NCBI GenBank assembly: GCA_029339195.1
Contig: JAPTJF010000424.1
Coordinates: 1-54,992 of the forward strand
Direction of reading: 5' to 3'
Source of the DNA: Micractinium sp. NFX-FRZ
Taxonomy: Eukaryota; Chlorophyta; Trebouxiophyceae; Chlorellales; Chlorellaceae
DNA length: 54,992 nucleotides
Position 1 is the stretch's first letter; every line of letters starts with the position of its first letter. A program made the position numbers and the translations under genes. Positions 11,441-23,339 of the stretch are shown here, piece after piece. The notes beneath the pieces are model-generated. The model saw only the letters and a program-made list of their open reading frames with translations, had not been told where the DNA came from and searched no databases.

Positions 11441-12211
11441 GGGACAAGTGCCAGCCTGGAGGGGCCTGGGGCGCGTGCTGGCCCAAGGGCCTGGATCTGT
11501 ACTGGGGCCCAGGCTACGGGCCCCTAAGCCGGCACTCTTCTTTCTGTACCATCACACATTACCACCACATCGGGCTGGCTGTGTAGAGTGGGAGGGCACC
11601 ACCACCATTGCTTCCGTGTGCACCCCGGGCAGCGGTTTGCATGCTCATGCACACCTTGTGCCATGTACCAATTCACGCAATGCGCTGTTGTTGTCTTGTT
11701 TCCCCAGCACGCCTGCTCTCATGTCACCGCTGTGCGTCACTGCGTTACGGATTGCCCTCTGGCCCTTCCCGCATCCTGCCTCTGGTGCACTTGGTAACAC
11801 CACTTTTGGTTGTGCCGGTGAGCCACGGTTGCAACTGTACACATTGCAATTGTCAAAAAGAGCAGGCTGGGCGCGTGCTTGCACTCAAGAGGTGGGAGTG
11901 CCAAGGTGGAGTGGCGAGGGATGATTATCAATGGGGATACGACACGAGTTGTAAGACAGACAGGGAAAAGCGGAGGAGGGGAAGTTGGCAGAGGGTGCGT
12001 GGTGCCTGCCGGAGGGTGGATGGACGGCGATAAAACGTGGGTGTGTTGGGCATGAAATGGGTTGGAAGGGTGGCGAGCGGAGCTCGATATCATAAAAGTT
12101 CATTTGGGGCAGGGCGGGGGAAGACCTGCAAGCACGCCACGGCCGTGGTCGGTGCGCGCATGCCGCGCCGGGGTTTGAGCTATGTGGGTGCTCACCATGT
12201 CCCCGGGGCCC
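11441..12211. other. Convergent intergenic region (MAEA and SERF 3' ends)
   Basis: Two genes end here tail to tail. I find no exon with a recognisable domain. A TGTAA pentamer, the usual green-algal polyadenylation signal, occurs near 11949 on the plus strand, but it lies about 500 bp after the MAEA stop, so its use is uncertain. Confidence 0.5.
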
Positions 12212-12397
12212 CTACTTCTTGTTCCCCGTCTCTGCAGCCTTGCGCGCCGCCTTCTCCTGCAGCGCTTTTGCGTCCCGCTCCTTGCGCTGCGCGGGGGTCA
12301 GCCCATCGGCAGCCTGCTTGTCCTTGGAGGTGATCCCGGCGCGCTCCTTGCGCTTCTGCGCGCGCGCGCGGTCGGTGTCACGCTGGTTTCCGCGGCT
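12212..12397 (-). CDS. SERF/4F5-type small EDRK-rich protein, main exon
   Basis: The exon runs from a CTTGCAG acceptor (first base 12397) to a TAG stop and encodes 61 residues beginning SRGNQRDTDRARAQKRKERA and ending in NKK. It has the 4F5/SERF pattern: the RGNQRD motif near the N-terminus, then a Lys/Arg/Glu/Asp-rich helix with DGLTPAQRKERDAKALQEKA. SERF proteins are small, charged, disordered modifiers of protein aggregation. The first exon, with only a few residues, is unresolved; a candidate ATG lies near 12469-12471 with a GTAACC donor, but I do not trust it. The gene is divergent from PP5. Confidence 0.8.
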   Translation of the reverse strand, partial: SRGNQRDTDRARAQKRKERAGITSKDKQAADGLTPAQRKERDAKALQEKAARKAAETGNKK

Positions 12398-13021
12398 CTG
12401 CAAGCCAGTAGAGGGAGGGCAGCGGGCCAGCGAGCGGTTACGCAGGCACTCATAGAGGTGGGCATGATGAGCGAGGCACGGCGGTTGGCGGTGGCTGGGA
12501 GAAGTGCTTGCCAACTTCTGAGCGACTGTAAGTCATACAAACCAAGTTTGGACAAAAACGAAATGTGAGTGGTGTGCTGGCGGGCACATCCAAGAACCAC
12601 TGTTGACCGTCGTCGGCGGGCTACACCCACAGTGGCGGCGGCAGCGGTCACACACGGTGCCAACAGGCGCGGGGCCCGCAGAGGCCTCCTCCCACCAGCG
12701 CCTACAGCACGTGCGCGCAAAAGGGCACAGGAGCCGGCGCACCATAGTGGCTGGACGCGGAGAAACGTTGAGCGGCGGGTGGGGGCGCCTAAGCCAATGA
12801 CAAGCGCGCACGCCCCAGGTGACGCAACGAGGCGATGGAGGGGTGACGGAATGGTGCGAAGGCGAGAGGCGGCCAGCGAAGAGGCCTCATGCAGGCCTGC
12901 CTTCTTCCCAAGTGGGCCAACTCAATTTCGCCCTCTGTACACGTCCTCGGGATAGTCTGGTGCGAGGGATTGTTCAAAGCGTGATCCCCATTAGTCTTTC
13001 GGGCGCTAGGCAGGAGGCGAG
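12398..13021. promoter_or_regulatory. Divergent 5' region of the SERF gene and PP5
   Basis: This holds the SERF first exon (position uncertain) and the PP5 5' UTR. No other coding exon is supported, and no named promoter element is clear. Confidence 0.5.
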
Positions 13022-16000
13022 ATGACTGTGGTTGCAGCGGAGAAGGAGCGGCAACTATCAGAGGAGTCGCTGCGCAGGGCGGAGGAGCTGAAGCAGAGCG
13101 GAAACACGGCATTCAAAGGTGCGCGCCTCAGCAATTGGGCCCCCTCGTCTTGATCACCTCCAGCGGCGGCGGCGGCGACAAGTGCATGTTTTGTTACGCC
13201 CTGGCTACCCATGGCTCAGTTGCCCACCACAGACGCAGCATGTAACTGCACATGTTGGGAAGGAGCGGCAGCCATTCTGCGCCCGCCCGTCTGCCGTTCT
13301 GCATTGTCTGCCCCTTGTCACCGCCGCTGCCAACCGCCACCGCCACCCGCTGCCAAACACTCGCTGCCCGCTGTCGCCCGCCCGTCTGCAGAGAAGCACT
13401 ATGCGGTGGCACAGGGCTTCTACACCAAGGCGCTGGATGTTGACCCGAACAACCCGCAGCTGTGGGCCAACCGCGCGTTTGCTGCCATCCGTCTGGAGGT
13501 GCGGGCGGGGGTGGGGAGCCCGAGTGGGACCTCACGTGTTGCTGGGTGGGTGCTGGGTGCCTCCTTCTGGTTTGTTTGTGTTTTTGGACTGAGGAAGCGG
13601 TGGCTGATGGTTGGTGTGCTGCCGTGGGTACCTTGCCAGCAGGCCACCGCTTTTGCTGCGAGCCTGGGGCCGCTGGCGGCCGGCGCGTGCTCCTTGGGCA
13701 TGTGGGGGCTGCTGCCCAACGTCCATGCACGCCTTGCTCCGCCCAATCGACAGTTCACGCTCAGATTGTTGCACACTGTGCCGTCTGCCCCTGCAGGAGT
13801 TTGGCGGGGCCATTGCTGATGCCACCAAGGCACTGGACCTGGCAGACAACAGCAACATTCGGTGAGGAGGCGGCCTGGCAGCCCCACACCTGTTGCCGTG
13901 CTTGTTGTAACGACAGTTGTGTTGTTGGGAGCTTGCCAGCGGGTGGTGTTGGGAGTGCACAGCGGCGCCTGGCGGGGGCACTGGAAGAGCCTTGTTTGCT
14001 GTCGGCGGTTGGCTGGTGGGCGCCCTGGCTAATGTACAGCAGAAGCAGCCGCCGGTGCGTGGCAAGTGCTGTCTTTCTGTGCAGTATCACCACCGCCTGC
14101 ACCCACCTCCCTGTGCGTGCAGCGCCAGGGCCCACCACTTGGTTGCTTGCTTATCACCCATCTGCCCCCCACTCAGTCCACGAACGTAATCATGAACACA
14201 CGTGTGTGTGGCTGTTGTCGTGCAGCGCCAAGGCTTACTATCGCCGTGGTGACGCCAGCTACGCGCTGGGGCACTTCAAGGACGCGGTGCGCGACTTCCG
14301 GGCGGCCATCCGCCTGGCGCCCTCCGACCCCGACCTGCGCCGCAAGGTGGGCTGGCACGAGCTGTGTGCGGGCTGTGGGGCGGGGCACCCCTTCCCTGCC
14401 CGAGTGCGTGCTGCGCTGCGCGACTTGTGCAGGTGCTGGCTCACGCGCTCCCCTGCCCCTGCCCTGCACTGCCCTGCCCTGCCCCACGCGCTGCCTCGCC
14501 GCACCGAGCCGCCTGTGCTGCCCGCACTCTCTGTGTTGTTGTGTTGTGCAGCTGGCGGAATCGGAGAAGGAGCTGAAGCGGCAGGCGTTTGAGAAGGCGC
14601 TGGCCCTGCCCGATGAGAAGAACTTTTCGGATCAGGTGGGCGGGCACATGGGAGACGGGAGGGCAGAGGAATAATTCCTTGGTGTGGGGATGGACTTGGA
14701 AGGGGGTGAGGAGGGCAGTGCAGGGGCGACGTGTAGCGGGAGAGAAGAGACTCTTCAACAGGTGTGCAGGGGTGTGGGAATTCTGTGCGGACAGGGGGTT
14801 GTAGGTCCACCTGTCGTGCTTTTACATCCCCCCTCCAGCTCATACTCTGAATGCCCTCCCTCTCCTGACTGCCATGCGCACCCAACCCTCCACATCCTGC
14901 CCTAAGCAGTGCTGGCTATGAGGCATCTGTTTGGAGGACAGCCTGTCTCCTCCCTGCTTGAGCCACCTCCTTGTTTTTTTGCATCTCCCTCCCCCTCCTC
15001 AGGTGGTGCTGGAGGACATCTTTGTGGAGGAGGGCTACGCGGGGCCACGCATGGAGGGTGAGTGATGGGCTGCAGGGTAGTGCAGGGTGACGGCTGGAGG
15101 GTGGAGGCTGAAGGGCTGGAGGATGGTGCAGGGGTGATGCATGGGCGGCGTCCGGCTGTGTGTGCCGCACTGGTTTTGGCACACGTCTCTCGAGTGCGTT
15201 GTGCGTGCCATGCTGGTCTGTTGCGCACCTTTCACGCCACTCCCGCCTCCCTGCCTGCCATGTCTGGCCCCTGTCTGCAGCTGACGAGAGCGGGCAGCTA
15301 CGCGTGACGCTGGAGTTTGTGCGTGCCATGCTGGCGGCGTTCAAGGAGGAGCAGCTGATCCACAGGCGGTACGCCATGGAGATCATCATGCAGGTACGCT
15401 GCGGTACACTGTGTGCTTACTGTGTGTGGTATCTCTGCCCGCCCTTGTGCCCGCCTGCACTGTGTGTGACTGCCAACCTCGTCCTGCCCGCCTGTCAGGC
15501 CCTCCTCAAGGCGCTGCCTGCCCCTCATGTGCATCGACATTCCGCATGGCACCCCTCCGCCGGTTCCTCTTCTCACCCGCCCACCTGCCTCCCTTCCTTC
15601 CACCCTTCCCTGTCTTAGGCCACCCCTCCGCCTGTTCCTCTTCCCACCTGCCCACCTGTCCCCCTTGCCTTCTACCCCTCCCTGTCTTCCTGCAGTCCCA
15701 GGCCATCCTCAAGGCGCTGCCCTCCCTAGTTGACATCGACATTCCGCAGGGGACGGAGCTGACGGTGTGCGGAGACACGCACGGCCAGTGAGTGGGGGCA
15801 GGGGGGCCGGCAGCGGGGCACGCGTGTTCCTGCTTTGGCTCCTCCACAAGCGCCACCAGCATGCGTGCCCATGTGCCATGTGTGCCGCGGCCGCCCCATG
15901 CTGCGCCTGCTCCTGGCGTCCCCGTCCCCATTCCTGCTCCCGTCCTTGCTGGCCCTGCCCTTGCCTTTCCTCGTCTCTCAAAACAAAACCCGGATATGTT

Positions 16001-19000
16001 CTGGCCTGCTGCGCGTCTTCCACCTTGCTCCTGCTTGCTGTGCACACATGCATTTAGCCTGGATCCCCCTTCCCCTTTCCATGGTCTCCTTCCCATCACA
16101 GGTTCTTCGACTTGCTACGCATCTTCGACCTCAACGGGGTGCCCAGCGAGAGCAACCCATACATCTTCAATGGTGAGCCCCATCGGATTGGTTGATCACA
16201 GGAAGGGTTCGGGTTGAGGGGCCAGCAATCCCTGCCCAGCAAGTCCAACTCATGCATCCTCAGCTGTGGAAACGGGCGCAGGTGCATGGCATGTGGTCCT
16301 CACAAGGGTGACGATGAAGTTGGATGTGTCGCGGCTTGCCGCCGCCCCGGGGCAGTGCCACGGCAGCCTCATGCAACATCGCTAGTGTGCACACCCCACG
16401 CCAACCCCTTTGTTTCCATTCACCCCTCCCTCCCTCCTTCCCCCTCTATCAGGCGACTTTGTGGACCGGGGGTCGTGGAGCGTGGAGATCATCCTCACGC
16501 TGCTGGCCTTCAAGTGCCTCTACCCCGCGCACATGCACCTCACGCGGGGCAACCACGAGGCCAAGTCCATGAACTCAATCTACGGTGAGGGGTGTTTAAT
16601 TACTTATGATTCAAGCAAGCGGACTGACAGCATTGCAGGGCTGTGCGGGGCAGTGAGAGGGGCACTGCACGCGGCCAACCTTGAAGCCAGCAGTGCATGA
16701 ACTCGATCTACGGTGAGTAGGTGTGCATATCCTCAACTGAAGAACAGGCAAACTGAACAGCAACCATTGAGTTGTGCGGGGCGGTTCACAGCGGTTCACA
16801 GCGGTTCACAGCGGTTCACAGCAGAGAGGCACTTCACACTGGGGCAGCGAGGTGCTTGGCAGCCATTCACGGTGCCCCAGGCTGTGCTGTGCGGCTCTCA
16901 CTGCCCTTGACTGGCGGCATGCCCCGCCCAGAGGGCAGGTGGGTGTGGGGGGATGCCTGGCACCCTCTGCACTATTGTTCAAGGCACAGTAGCTCGTGTG
17001 GCCACCCACCCACCCCCTGCAGGGTTTGTGGGCGAGGTGAAGGCCAAGTACAGCGCCCAGATGAGCGAGGTGTTCCGCGAGACCTTCTGCTGGCTGCCCC
17101 TGGGCTTCGTGGTGGGGGGCAAAGTGCTGGTGGTGAGTGGGGGAGTACAGGGGGGCAGTACAGGAGCGTACTGCGGTTTGCTGGTAGCGTGGGTGAGGCA
17201 GGGGCCATGCAGGGCTTCTGCTTGCTGGCCCCGGGTGCCGTGGTGGGATGCCAAGTGCTGGTGGTGAGTCAGGGAGTGCAGGGGGCAGTACAGTCTGCCC
17301 GGTGCAGCCTAGTGTGAGGGATTTTGGGGAGTGGGTGTGGGGGGCAGCACAGTGTGCCGGGTGTAGCGTAGCGTGAGGGCAGGAGGCCGGGGGAGCGCGG
17401 CAGGTTGGTCTCCCAGGTCCTCTGCTGCTATCCCTGGTAGGCACAGGCCCTTTGGATCCCAGCCCCCCCCACTCTCACCTCCCCGCCTTCACGTACTGTA
17501 CCCCCTCCTCCCCCTCCTGCCACGCGCTGTGTAATGCCACATCCTGCAGGTGCACGGCGGCCCGCCGGTGCAGTGCAACGCCAGCCTGGACCAAGTGCGC
17601 AAGCTGGACCGCAACCGGGAGCCGCCAGAGGTGGGGAGGGGGAGGGGCGGGGCTGCCTGTAGGAAGGGAGAGCGGGTTCATCTGGGGCTGGACTAGCCAG
17701 CGGGGCCGGCACATGGCCTGCGCCTGCCTGGCGCCGGCGCGCCTCAACCTTGTGTGTGCAAAACACCGGCAAGGGGTTCCAAGTTGTGGAAGGGAGGGTG
17801 GCTGCAGCTCCCTCGCCCGCCTCGCCTTGCATCCCACTTTACCCGCGCTGCTCCATTTCCTGCCAACGCTGCCACTTCTGCTAGCACTAGTTTTGAGGCT
17901 GCCATGCACCCCGCCTAGACGTGTCCAGTGCATTGGGCACAGCCAGCTGCCCACACTCCACGCAAGCGCCTCCTCTGTGTGTTTACGCTGCCACTGTGTC
18001 CACACGTATCACCCCCCTGCAGGATGGCCCCATGTGTGAGATGCTGTGGAACGACCCCATGGACCAGCCCGGCATGCTGCCCAACAAGGTGGGTGGGGGA
18101 AAGACGCTGCTAGGGGGTAAAGACCAACAGCCGCTGGCAGCAGAGGCCCGGGCCCCCCAAATGCAGCGCCCTCCGTGCAGCACGGGCGTTGCATTTGCGT
18201 GGGCGTTGCATTCGACCCCTATGTCGCCCACCCCCAAGCCTCTTCAGCTGTGCACACCTGGCCGGGCTCAAACCTCCCTCCCCCTCCCTCCCCTGCAGCG
18301 CGGCGTGGGCGTGGCGTTTGGCCCCGACGTCGCCAAGCGGTGGCTGGAGTCGCAGGGGCTGCAAATGGTGGTGCGCAGCCACGAGGTGAGGGAGGTTGGG
18401 CACTCTGCTCTGTGCTGTCGTCATGTCACATACTTGTCCCTCTGCATCCCCCCCTGCCTGAGGTCAGTGCGGAAGGCCCTGTCCAACAGCCCTGGACATC
18501 TTCTGCTGGTGTTTCTACTGTGTTCCTCACTGCCTCAGGTCAAGGAGGAGGGCTACGTGCTGGCCTGTCGCTCAGCATGGCACAGCATCTGACTGTTAAG
18601 GTTCTACGGCCCGGTTTCGCACTGCCGCAGGTCAAGGAGGAGGGCTACGAGGTGGCCCACGACGGCTACACCATCACCATTTTCTCGGCGCCCAACTACT
18701 GCGACCAAATGGTGGGTGCGCCGTGAAAGCTGCTGGGGCGGCTGGGCGGCGCTGAATTTGACAGGGCCCGCTCGGTGGCAGCGGGGGATTGGGTGGACGG
18801 CAGGGTGCAGCGCTGCTCTGTTGCCCCCCAGCGCTGCCGCCACCCCGTTGATTCCTCACCTGCCTGCTCTCTTTCCCTTTTCTTTCGCACGCCCCCCTCC
18901 GCCTCTCCACCCCCTCGCTCCTGGGGCCCTGCAGGGCAACAAGGCAGCCTTCATCCGCTTCGACTCGGACTGCACCCCCTCCTTCACCCAGTTTGACGCG

Positions 19001-19063
19001 GCGCCCCACCCCAACAAGCGGCCCATGGCGTACGCCGCCGGCGCCTGGCAGTCCATGATGTGA
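13022..19063 (+). CDS. PP5: Serine/threonine-protein phosphatase 5 (TPR-containing)
   Basis: A PPP-family phosphatase with an N-terminal TPR domain that in relatives binds Hsp90 and inhibits the enzyme. Sixteen exons: 13022-13118, 13392-13498, 13797-13861, 14226-14346, 14552-14635, 15003-15057, 15281-15393, 15696-15787, 16102-16172, 16453-16584, 17023-17132, 17550-17630, 18023-18088, 18299-18385, 18631-18711, 18935-19063. All phases close to give 496 residues (human 499). Three TPRs occupy roughly residues 10-130 (for example [20 protein letters not shown]). The catalytic motifs are [25 protein letters not shown] and RSHE, with [12 protein letters not shown] near the end. The metal ligands appear intact, and the C-terminus NKRPMAYA fits PP5. 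Introns carry several partial exon copies (listed separately). Confidence 0.97.
16680..16716 (+). repeat. Partial copy of PP5 exon 10 end plus donor
   Basis: CATGAACTCGATCTACGGTG repeats the end of exon 10 and its donor (16569-16588) with one change, about 130 bp downstream in the intron. The preceding GAAGCCAG also echoes the exon's GAGGCCAAG. It is a second potential donor with no matching exon body. Confidence 0.85.
16781..16820. repeat. Four perfect copies of a 10-mer, GCGGTTCACA
   Basis: Four exact tandem copies lie in PP5 intron 10, shortly after the duplicated exon end. Confidence 0.95.
17236..17300 (+). repeat. Partial copy of PP5 exon 11 end, donor and early intron
   Basis: The segment repeats 17109-17165 at about 115-125 bp distance. 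The exon end AAGTGCTGGTGGTGAGT and the following intron (GGGAGTNCAGGGGGGCAGTACAG) are both copied with a few differences. A further weaker repeat unit follows around 17290-17382. Confidence 0.88.
18530..18585 (+). repeat. Partial copy of PP5 exon 15 acceptor and start
   Basis: CACTGCCTCAGGTCAAGGAG, followed by GAGGGCTACG, duplicates the acceptor and first codons of exon 15 (18621-18650) about 90 bp upstream. The copy reads VKEEGYVLA and then diverges. Used as an acceptor it would give an aberrant exon. Confidence 0.88.
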
Positions 19064-20282
19064 TGAGGATGAGGGTGTGAGGAAGCCCCCCAGCCTCCCT
19101 CACACTCTTTCAGTCCCCTGCACCCCAGGCTTCCTCGGGCTGTTTCAGGCCGTCCAGGCTGCTGGCATTAGCGCGGCAAGAGCGCAGGGCTCGGGAGTGG
19201 GCGTGGCGTGTGCAACCAGCAGCAGCGGGCCGGCGACCGGGTGCAGCGTGATCTGCCAGCCAGCCGGGCTGCTGCAGCGCAAGCCTGCACTGGTTGGGTA
19301 TGTGCACGCAGCCAGCCCAGCAGCGGCCGCCAAGCGCCAATCGTTTCAAACACAACAGTTCCCAGTAGCGTGACCGGCGCGTCTTTGCCCTCACGTCCCC
19401 TCCTGATTGTACCTGTCGTATCCTCAGCTACCCTGTCCCCACACCGCTCCCCCTCTTATTCTCCCCACGCTCAGAGAGACACTGCATGCATCCCCTTCCC
19501 ACCCCCCCCGTGGCCCTCCTTCCTATGCACGCCCACCCCCGTCCAATTCGGTTTGTACAATTGGCTTACACAATGGCTTTTAGCGGGCCACAGCTTGCAG
19601 CGCGCTGCCCCTGTTTTCCGCGCCGGCTTTTGGCGCCGGCCGGGGACTCTGGAAGGTGCTTGCCCGCGCCCCCTCACCCCTCTGCGTCTCCCCATCTGCT
19701 CGCGTTCAATCCTGCTATCCTCCCCTTCACTCCTGCCTAACTTCTCTTGTTTGCAAACGCACACAAGCACTACTTGGGTGCACGCCAGGATGTGAGAGCA
19801 CACATGCAGGTGCGTTCACCGGCACTGTGTCACAGCAGCAGCACGAGCTCATGCTTGTTGTCGGTGCTCTGCCCTTGGTGCACGATAGGTAGCGCTTGGG
19901 CGCCGGTTGGGGTTGGCCCACGACTGGCGTGACCCACGACCGCGCCTGCATGAATCCATGCGCCTGGGGCTGCGCCATGCTGCAGTGCTCCGAGGCTCCG
20001 GCAGTAGCTGGGCTCTTTGCTGGCCTCGGGTCAGCGGGCTCGGCATTCACTGCATGCACACTGTGGGGTGCACACATTGGGTTGCATGCCTACCGTCAAT
20101 GGGAGCACAAGGCACGTGGGAAAGCTGTTTGGAACATGAATGGGAAGCACACGGGGCAGAGGGCAATCACACCTCCTTTGGGACTCACGCCTGCCACCAC
20201 TCTGTCGCATGGTGAGCACCACAATTATTCAGGTGCCTGCATCTCCCACGATTCCAACCTATACTGCCCAGGTATGCCCCGT
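19064..20282. other. Long convergent intergenic region
   Basis: About 1.2 kb after the PP5 stop holds the PP5 3' UTR and the downstream part of the minus-strand coiled-coil gene. Open frames exist, but none shows a domain, a signal peptide or splice-consistent continuation. I see no RNA gene or mobile element. Confidence 0.5.
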
Positions 20283-23160
20283 TCACATGGCGGGCACATG
20301 ATTCCCTTCTTGCCCCCCACCACAAACGCTCCTCACCTTAACCTCATCGTCGCTGCTGCTCTCCTTGCTAGCACTCTGCACGCTGTCCTCGTCGCCGCTG
20401 CTGCTATCCTTGCTGGCGCTCTGCATGCTGCCCTCGTCGTCGCTGCCGCTCCCCTTGCTGGCGCTCTGCACGCTGTCCTCGTCGTCGCTGCTGCTCTCCT
20501 CGCTAGCGCTCTGCACGCTGTCCTCGTCGTCGCTGCTACTCTCCTGCAGCACAAGCGGGCACAGAAATGGGAGGTGGCAGCACAGTTATAGGAGCAGCCA
20601 GCTTGGTTGGAGTTACCCGCCAGCAGCACCTCATGTGCCCAATCGCTACATCGGAGCAGGAGCCAAGCAGCCCTCTGTCTCTGGCTTCCGGCGCACATAG
20701 CGAGCTGCCCTTTAAAAAATCCACCCCTGTTTGAGCAGCCAGCAGGCGCAGGCGCCGCCATATGTCCCGCCAATGTGCAGCACTGTACCTACCACCGCGT
20801 ACCACCCACCTGCACCCCGCCACCGCTCTCCTCGCTGCTGCTGCCGCTGCTGCCTCCGGTGCTCTGCTGGGTCTCCTCGACGCCGCTGCCATCGCTGCCG
20901 TCGCCGTCGCTGTGGCTGCCACTGCTGCTCGCCTGTGGAAGGCCTCGCTTGAGGCGATTGGGTTGCATTCCCTCCCGCTGCAGCACCTCCTCCTCGCGCT
21001 GCGCCGCCACCTGCTCTCGCACCCGAAGCGCCGCCTCCCGCTGTGCCGCCGCCCTCTCCCGAGCCTTCACCTGCTGCTTGCGCTGCTGCAGCAGCTCCTC
21101 CCGCCGCTGCAGCGCCGGCAGCCCTACGTCGGCCTCCCGCCGACGCACTCTCTCATTGAACCGCCACACCGCCGCCTCCTGCTGTTCCAGCGCTGCCTCC
21201 CGCCGCTGCAGCTCTGCTGCCTGGCTATTCCAGCTCGGCTGCTGCTGCTTCTGGGGCGCGGTGGCCGCCTGCAGCCGCGCGCGCAGGGCCTGCTGGCAGC
21301 GATCTGCCTCGGCCAGGCGCTGCGCCTGCTGTGCCAGCTGGCAGTCCTTCTCAGCCAACAGGGCGGCCACAGGCTGGAGGGCCTGCGGGGCAGGACGGGT
21401 GCACGCAGGTGCAGGAGGAGCGAGTGACAAGTGAGCTTGTAGCCGGGGGATGCAACAGCTCAAACAAACTCAGAATGCTACAGAAGTATCGGGCCGAGCG
21501 CCTACTGAGTGTGCAGCGCGGTGGCGGCTGCGGGGGCTGTTGCAAATGCTTTGTACGCAGCCTGTACCCTCATTTTGCAAACCATTGAAGCAGTTGCGCT
21601 GCTCAACGCAGGAGCGCCGTGGAAGAGTGTGCCTATGCCGGCCACGAGGCAGAGTGCGAATGCAACAGCAGACGCAGGTGGCGCACCGGGTAGCTGGCAA
21701 GCGGTTCGGCCTTGCAGCCTCGGCCGCTGCCCTCCTTTCCAAGGAAGCTGAGGCAGCGGGAGCAGGGCACCAGCTGTGCGTTCTCCTGCCCCTGTGCCGG
21801 CGGGGGGAGCTTGGGAGAGGGCTCCTTGCCCACCGGCGCTGCCATGCGCAGCCGGCGTGCCGTTGTTTGCCCGCCTGCTTCTTCCTGCTGCTTGCGCTTG
21901 TTGGCCTCCTTGGGCTGACTGATCCCAATTGTGGCCGAACTGCAGGCAGCACAACAGGTGGCCGGTGGGCAGGGAGGGAGGGTCCGGGCCTGGTGCAGAT
22001 GCAGGAAGGCAAGGCCTTGGGCAGGACTGATTACAACTGCAGGTGCACTGCAGAAGTGGGCGCCCCATGGGCAGGGCAGGCACGGCATGCGCAGCAGCAG
22101 GGGCGCCGGGTTGCACCTCGGCCTGCGGTCTCGGCTGCATGCGCCCCAAGCCCCCCCGCGGGCGCTGCCATGCTGCAGGTGCGTTAGAGTTGCAAGTGCA
22201 GTCTGGCACCTCAGACGAGGCATCGCTCACCCATGGGCAGCTTCGGGGTCCTGCACTCCCCACACCTTCACCATGAGGGCACCCGCCTGGGAGAGGGGGC
22301 AATGAGGACAGGATCAGGGTTCCGTAATGAGCGGCACCTTGCTGGAACGCACTGCAGATGCAGGCACTTGATGCGCTGGGCTGCGTGCCCCCGGTACTTT
22401 ACCAACTTGCGCTGCACTTTCGCACGCAACACATGTGCATCACGTGCCAAGTGCAGCACGTGTGCATGCAGCACGTGTGCATGCATTGCAGGGTGCCACG
22501 AAGAGCGCAGCACGCGGCCCTCTCACCTCTCGCTTGCGACCCGAGAGCTGCACCTGCAAGTGCGCCGCGCCCCTTGGTTCCAGCAACCCTTCACCACCCT
22601 CAACCTGCGCAAGGGTTGATGCGGTTCAAGTCAAACCCTGAAGTGGCAACCCTATCAGCTCCAGCCGCCCATGCCCTCACAGGGGGGTGCATGGCAGTGC
22701 AGCCGCATTGAGAGTGCATCGTAATGAAGCAGATGCGTCTGCCATAGCTCTCGGGCAGGTGTAAAGTGTGTGTGTGTGATCGAATTCACCAAACCTGCAG
22801 GCACGCAGGCCAGCGTCTGGCAGGGAGGGGGGGCGCCGGAGACTGCTAGCAAAGGCTACCAGCATGCATGCATCAATGAATGCTGTGCATGCTGTATATG
22901 GTGGCGTGTACAGGGGAGCGAGAGCTAAATTGAAGGCCCTCCTGTGTTTGCGCACCCGCCTGGCACAGCGCCCGTCACGGCTGGATGGCGGAACGCAACG
23001 CACCTCGAACCGGTAGGAGAGGGAAGTCCTGGCGTAAAATGCGAGGTGTGCGTCTGATTTGTTCTGCAGATGGCAGCCAGGTAACAACTTTAGATGCAGG
23101 GACGGGTGTGTGAGGCCTGCCGGAGTTGAGGCTGTGGGCCGGCAGGAGGCGGGGACAAGC

Positions 23161-23195
<35 letters not shown>

Positions 23196-23339
23196 GGAAG
23201 AGTGGCCAGACACTCTCGCTGTGGTACGCGGCTGAGCTGCTGCAGCTTCGTGCGAAACGGTTACCTGCAGGCGGAACGAGCCGGGCTTGCCGGCCTCCCG
23301 CAGCAGCACCACCTCGTACGGCCCCACTTGGAAGCGCAT
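20283..23339 (-). CDS. Unrecognised coiled-coil protein with acidic Ser/Asp repeat tail
   Basis: I do not recognise this gene. Exon 1 (23339-23265, 25 residues) begins MRFQVGPYEVVLLREAGKPG. Exon 2 (about 23070-23011, 20 residues) reads NKSDAHLAFYARTSLSYRFE; both junctions are phase 0 with good GT/AG sites. The middle (about 21400-23000) is unresolved; one likely exon near 21800-21940 contains PKEANKRKQQEEAGGQ. A well-supported exon 21382-20810 (191 residues, phase 0 both ends) is a long Gln/Arg/Glu/Ala coiled coil (for example QRREAALEQQEAAVWRFNER), ending in a Ser/Gly linker. The next exon (from 20543) encodes five SSDDEDSVQSASK-type repeats. Its end is unsure: it could read to the stop at 20283 or splice at a GTGAGG donor after DDEVK. 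The N-terminal 45 residues look like a small globular domain; the rest is rod plus acidic tail. Confidence 0.6.
20341..20546 (-). repeat. 42-bp minisatellite encoding a 14-residue acidic repeat
   Basis: Five in-frame units of the pattern (E/K)-S-S-S-D-D-E-D-S-V-Q-S-A-S form the last visible exon of the coiled-coil gene. Codons vary slightly between units. The SSDDED/SSGDED motifs are typical casein kinase 2 acceptor contexts. Confidence 0.92.
22441..22482. repeat. Three CACGTG palindromes with a 15-bp tandem duplication
   Basis: CACGTG occurs at 22441, 22457 and 22472. The last two are within an exact 15-bp tandem pair, GCAGCACGTGTGCAT (22453-22467 and 22468-22482). They lie in the unresolved middle of the coiled-coil gene, probably in an intron. 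CACGTG is the G-box/E-box core; any regulatory role is unproven. Confidence 0.85.
23163..23196. repeat. (GGC)n trinucleotide repeat
   Basis: An essentially pure GGC run lies in the first intron of the coiled-coil gene. Confidence 0.95.

Noticed and set aside
11441..12211. Possible small gene in the MAEA-SERF gap
   Set aside because: Frames here lack good splice sites, conserved motifs or a plausible start. The interval fits two convergent 3' UTRs.
18541..18590. Extra PP5 exon reading [17 protein letters not shown]
   Set aside because: It duplicates the start of exon 15 and then runs into a stop with no donor. The family alignment needs only the downstream copy, which continues EVAHDGYT.
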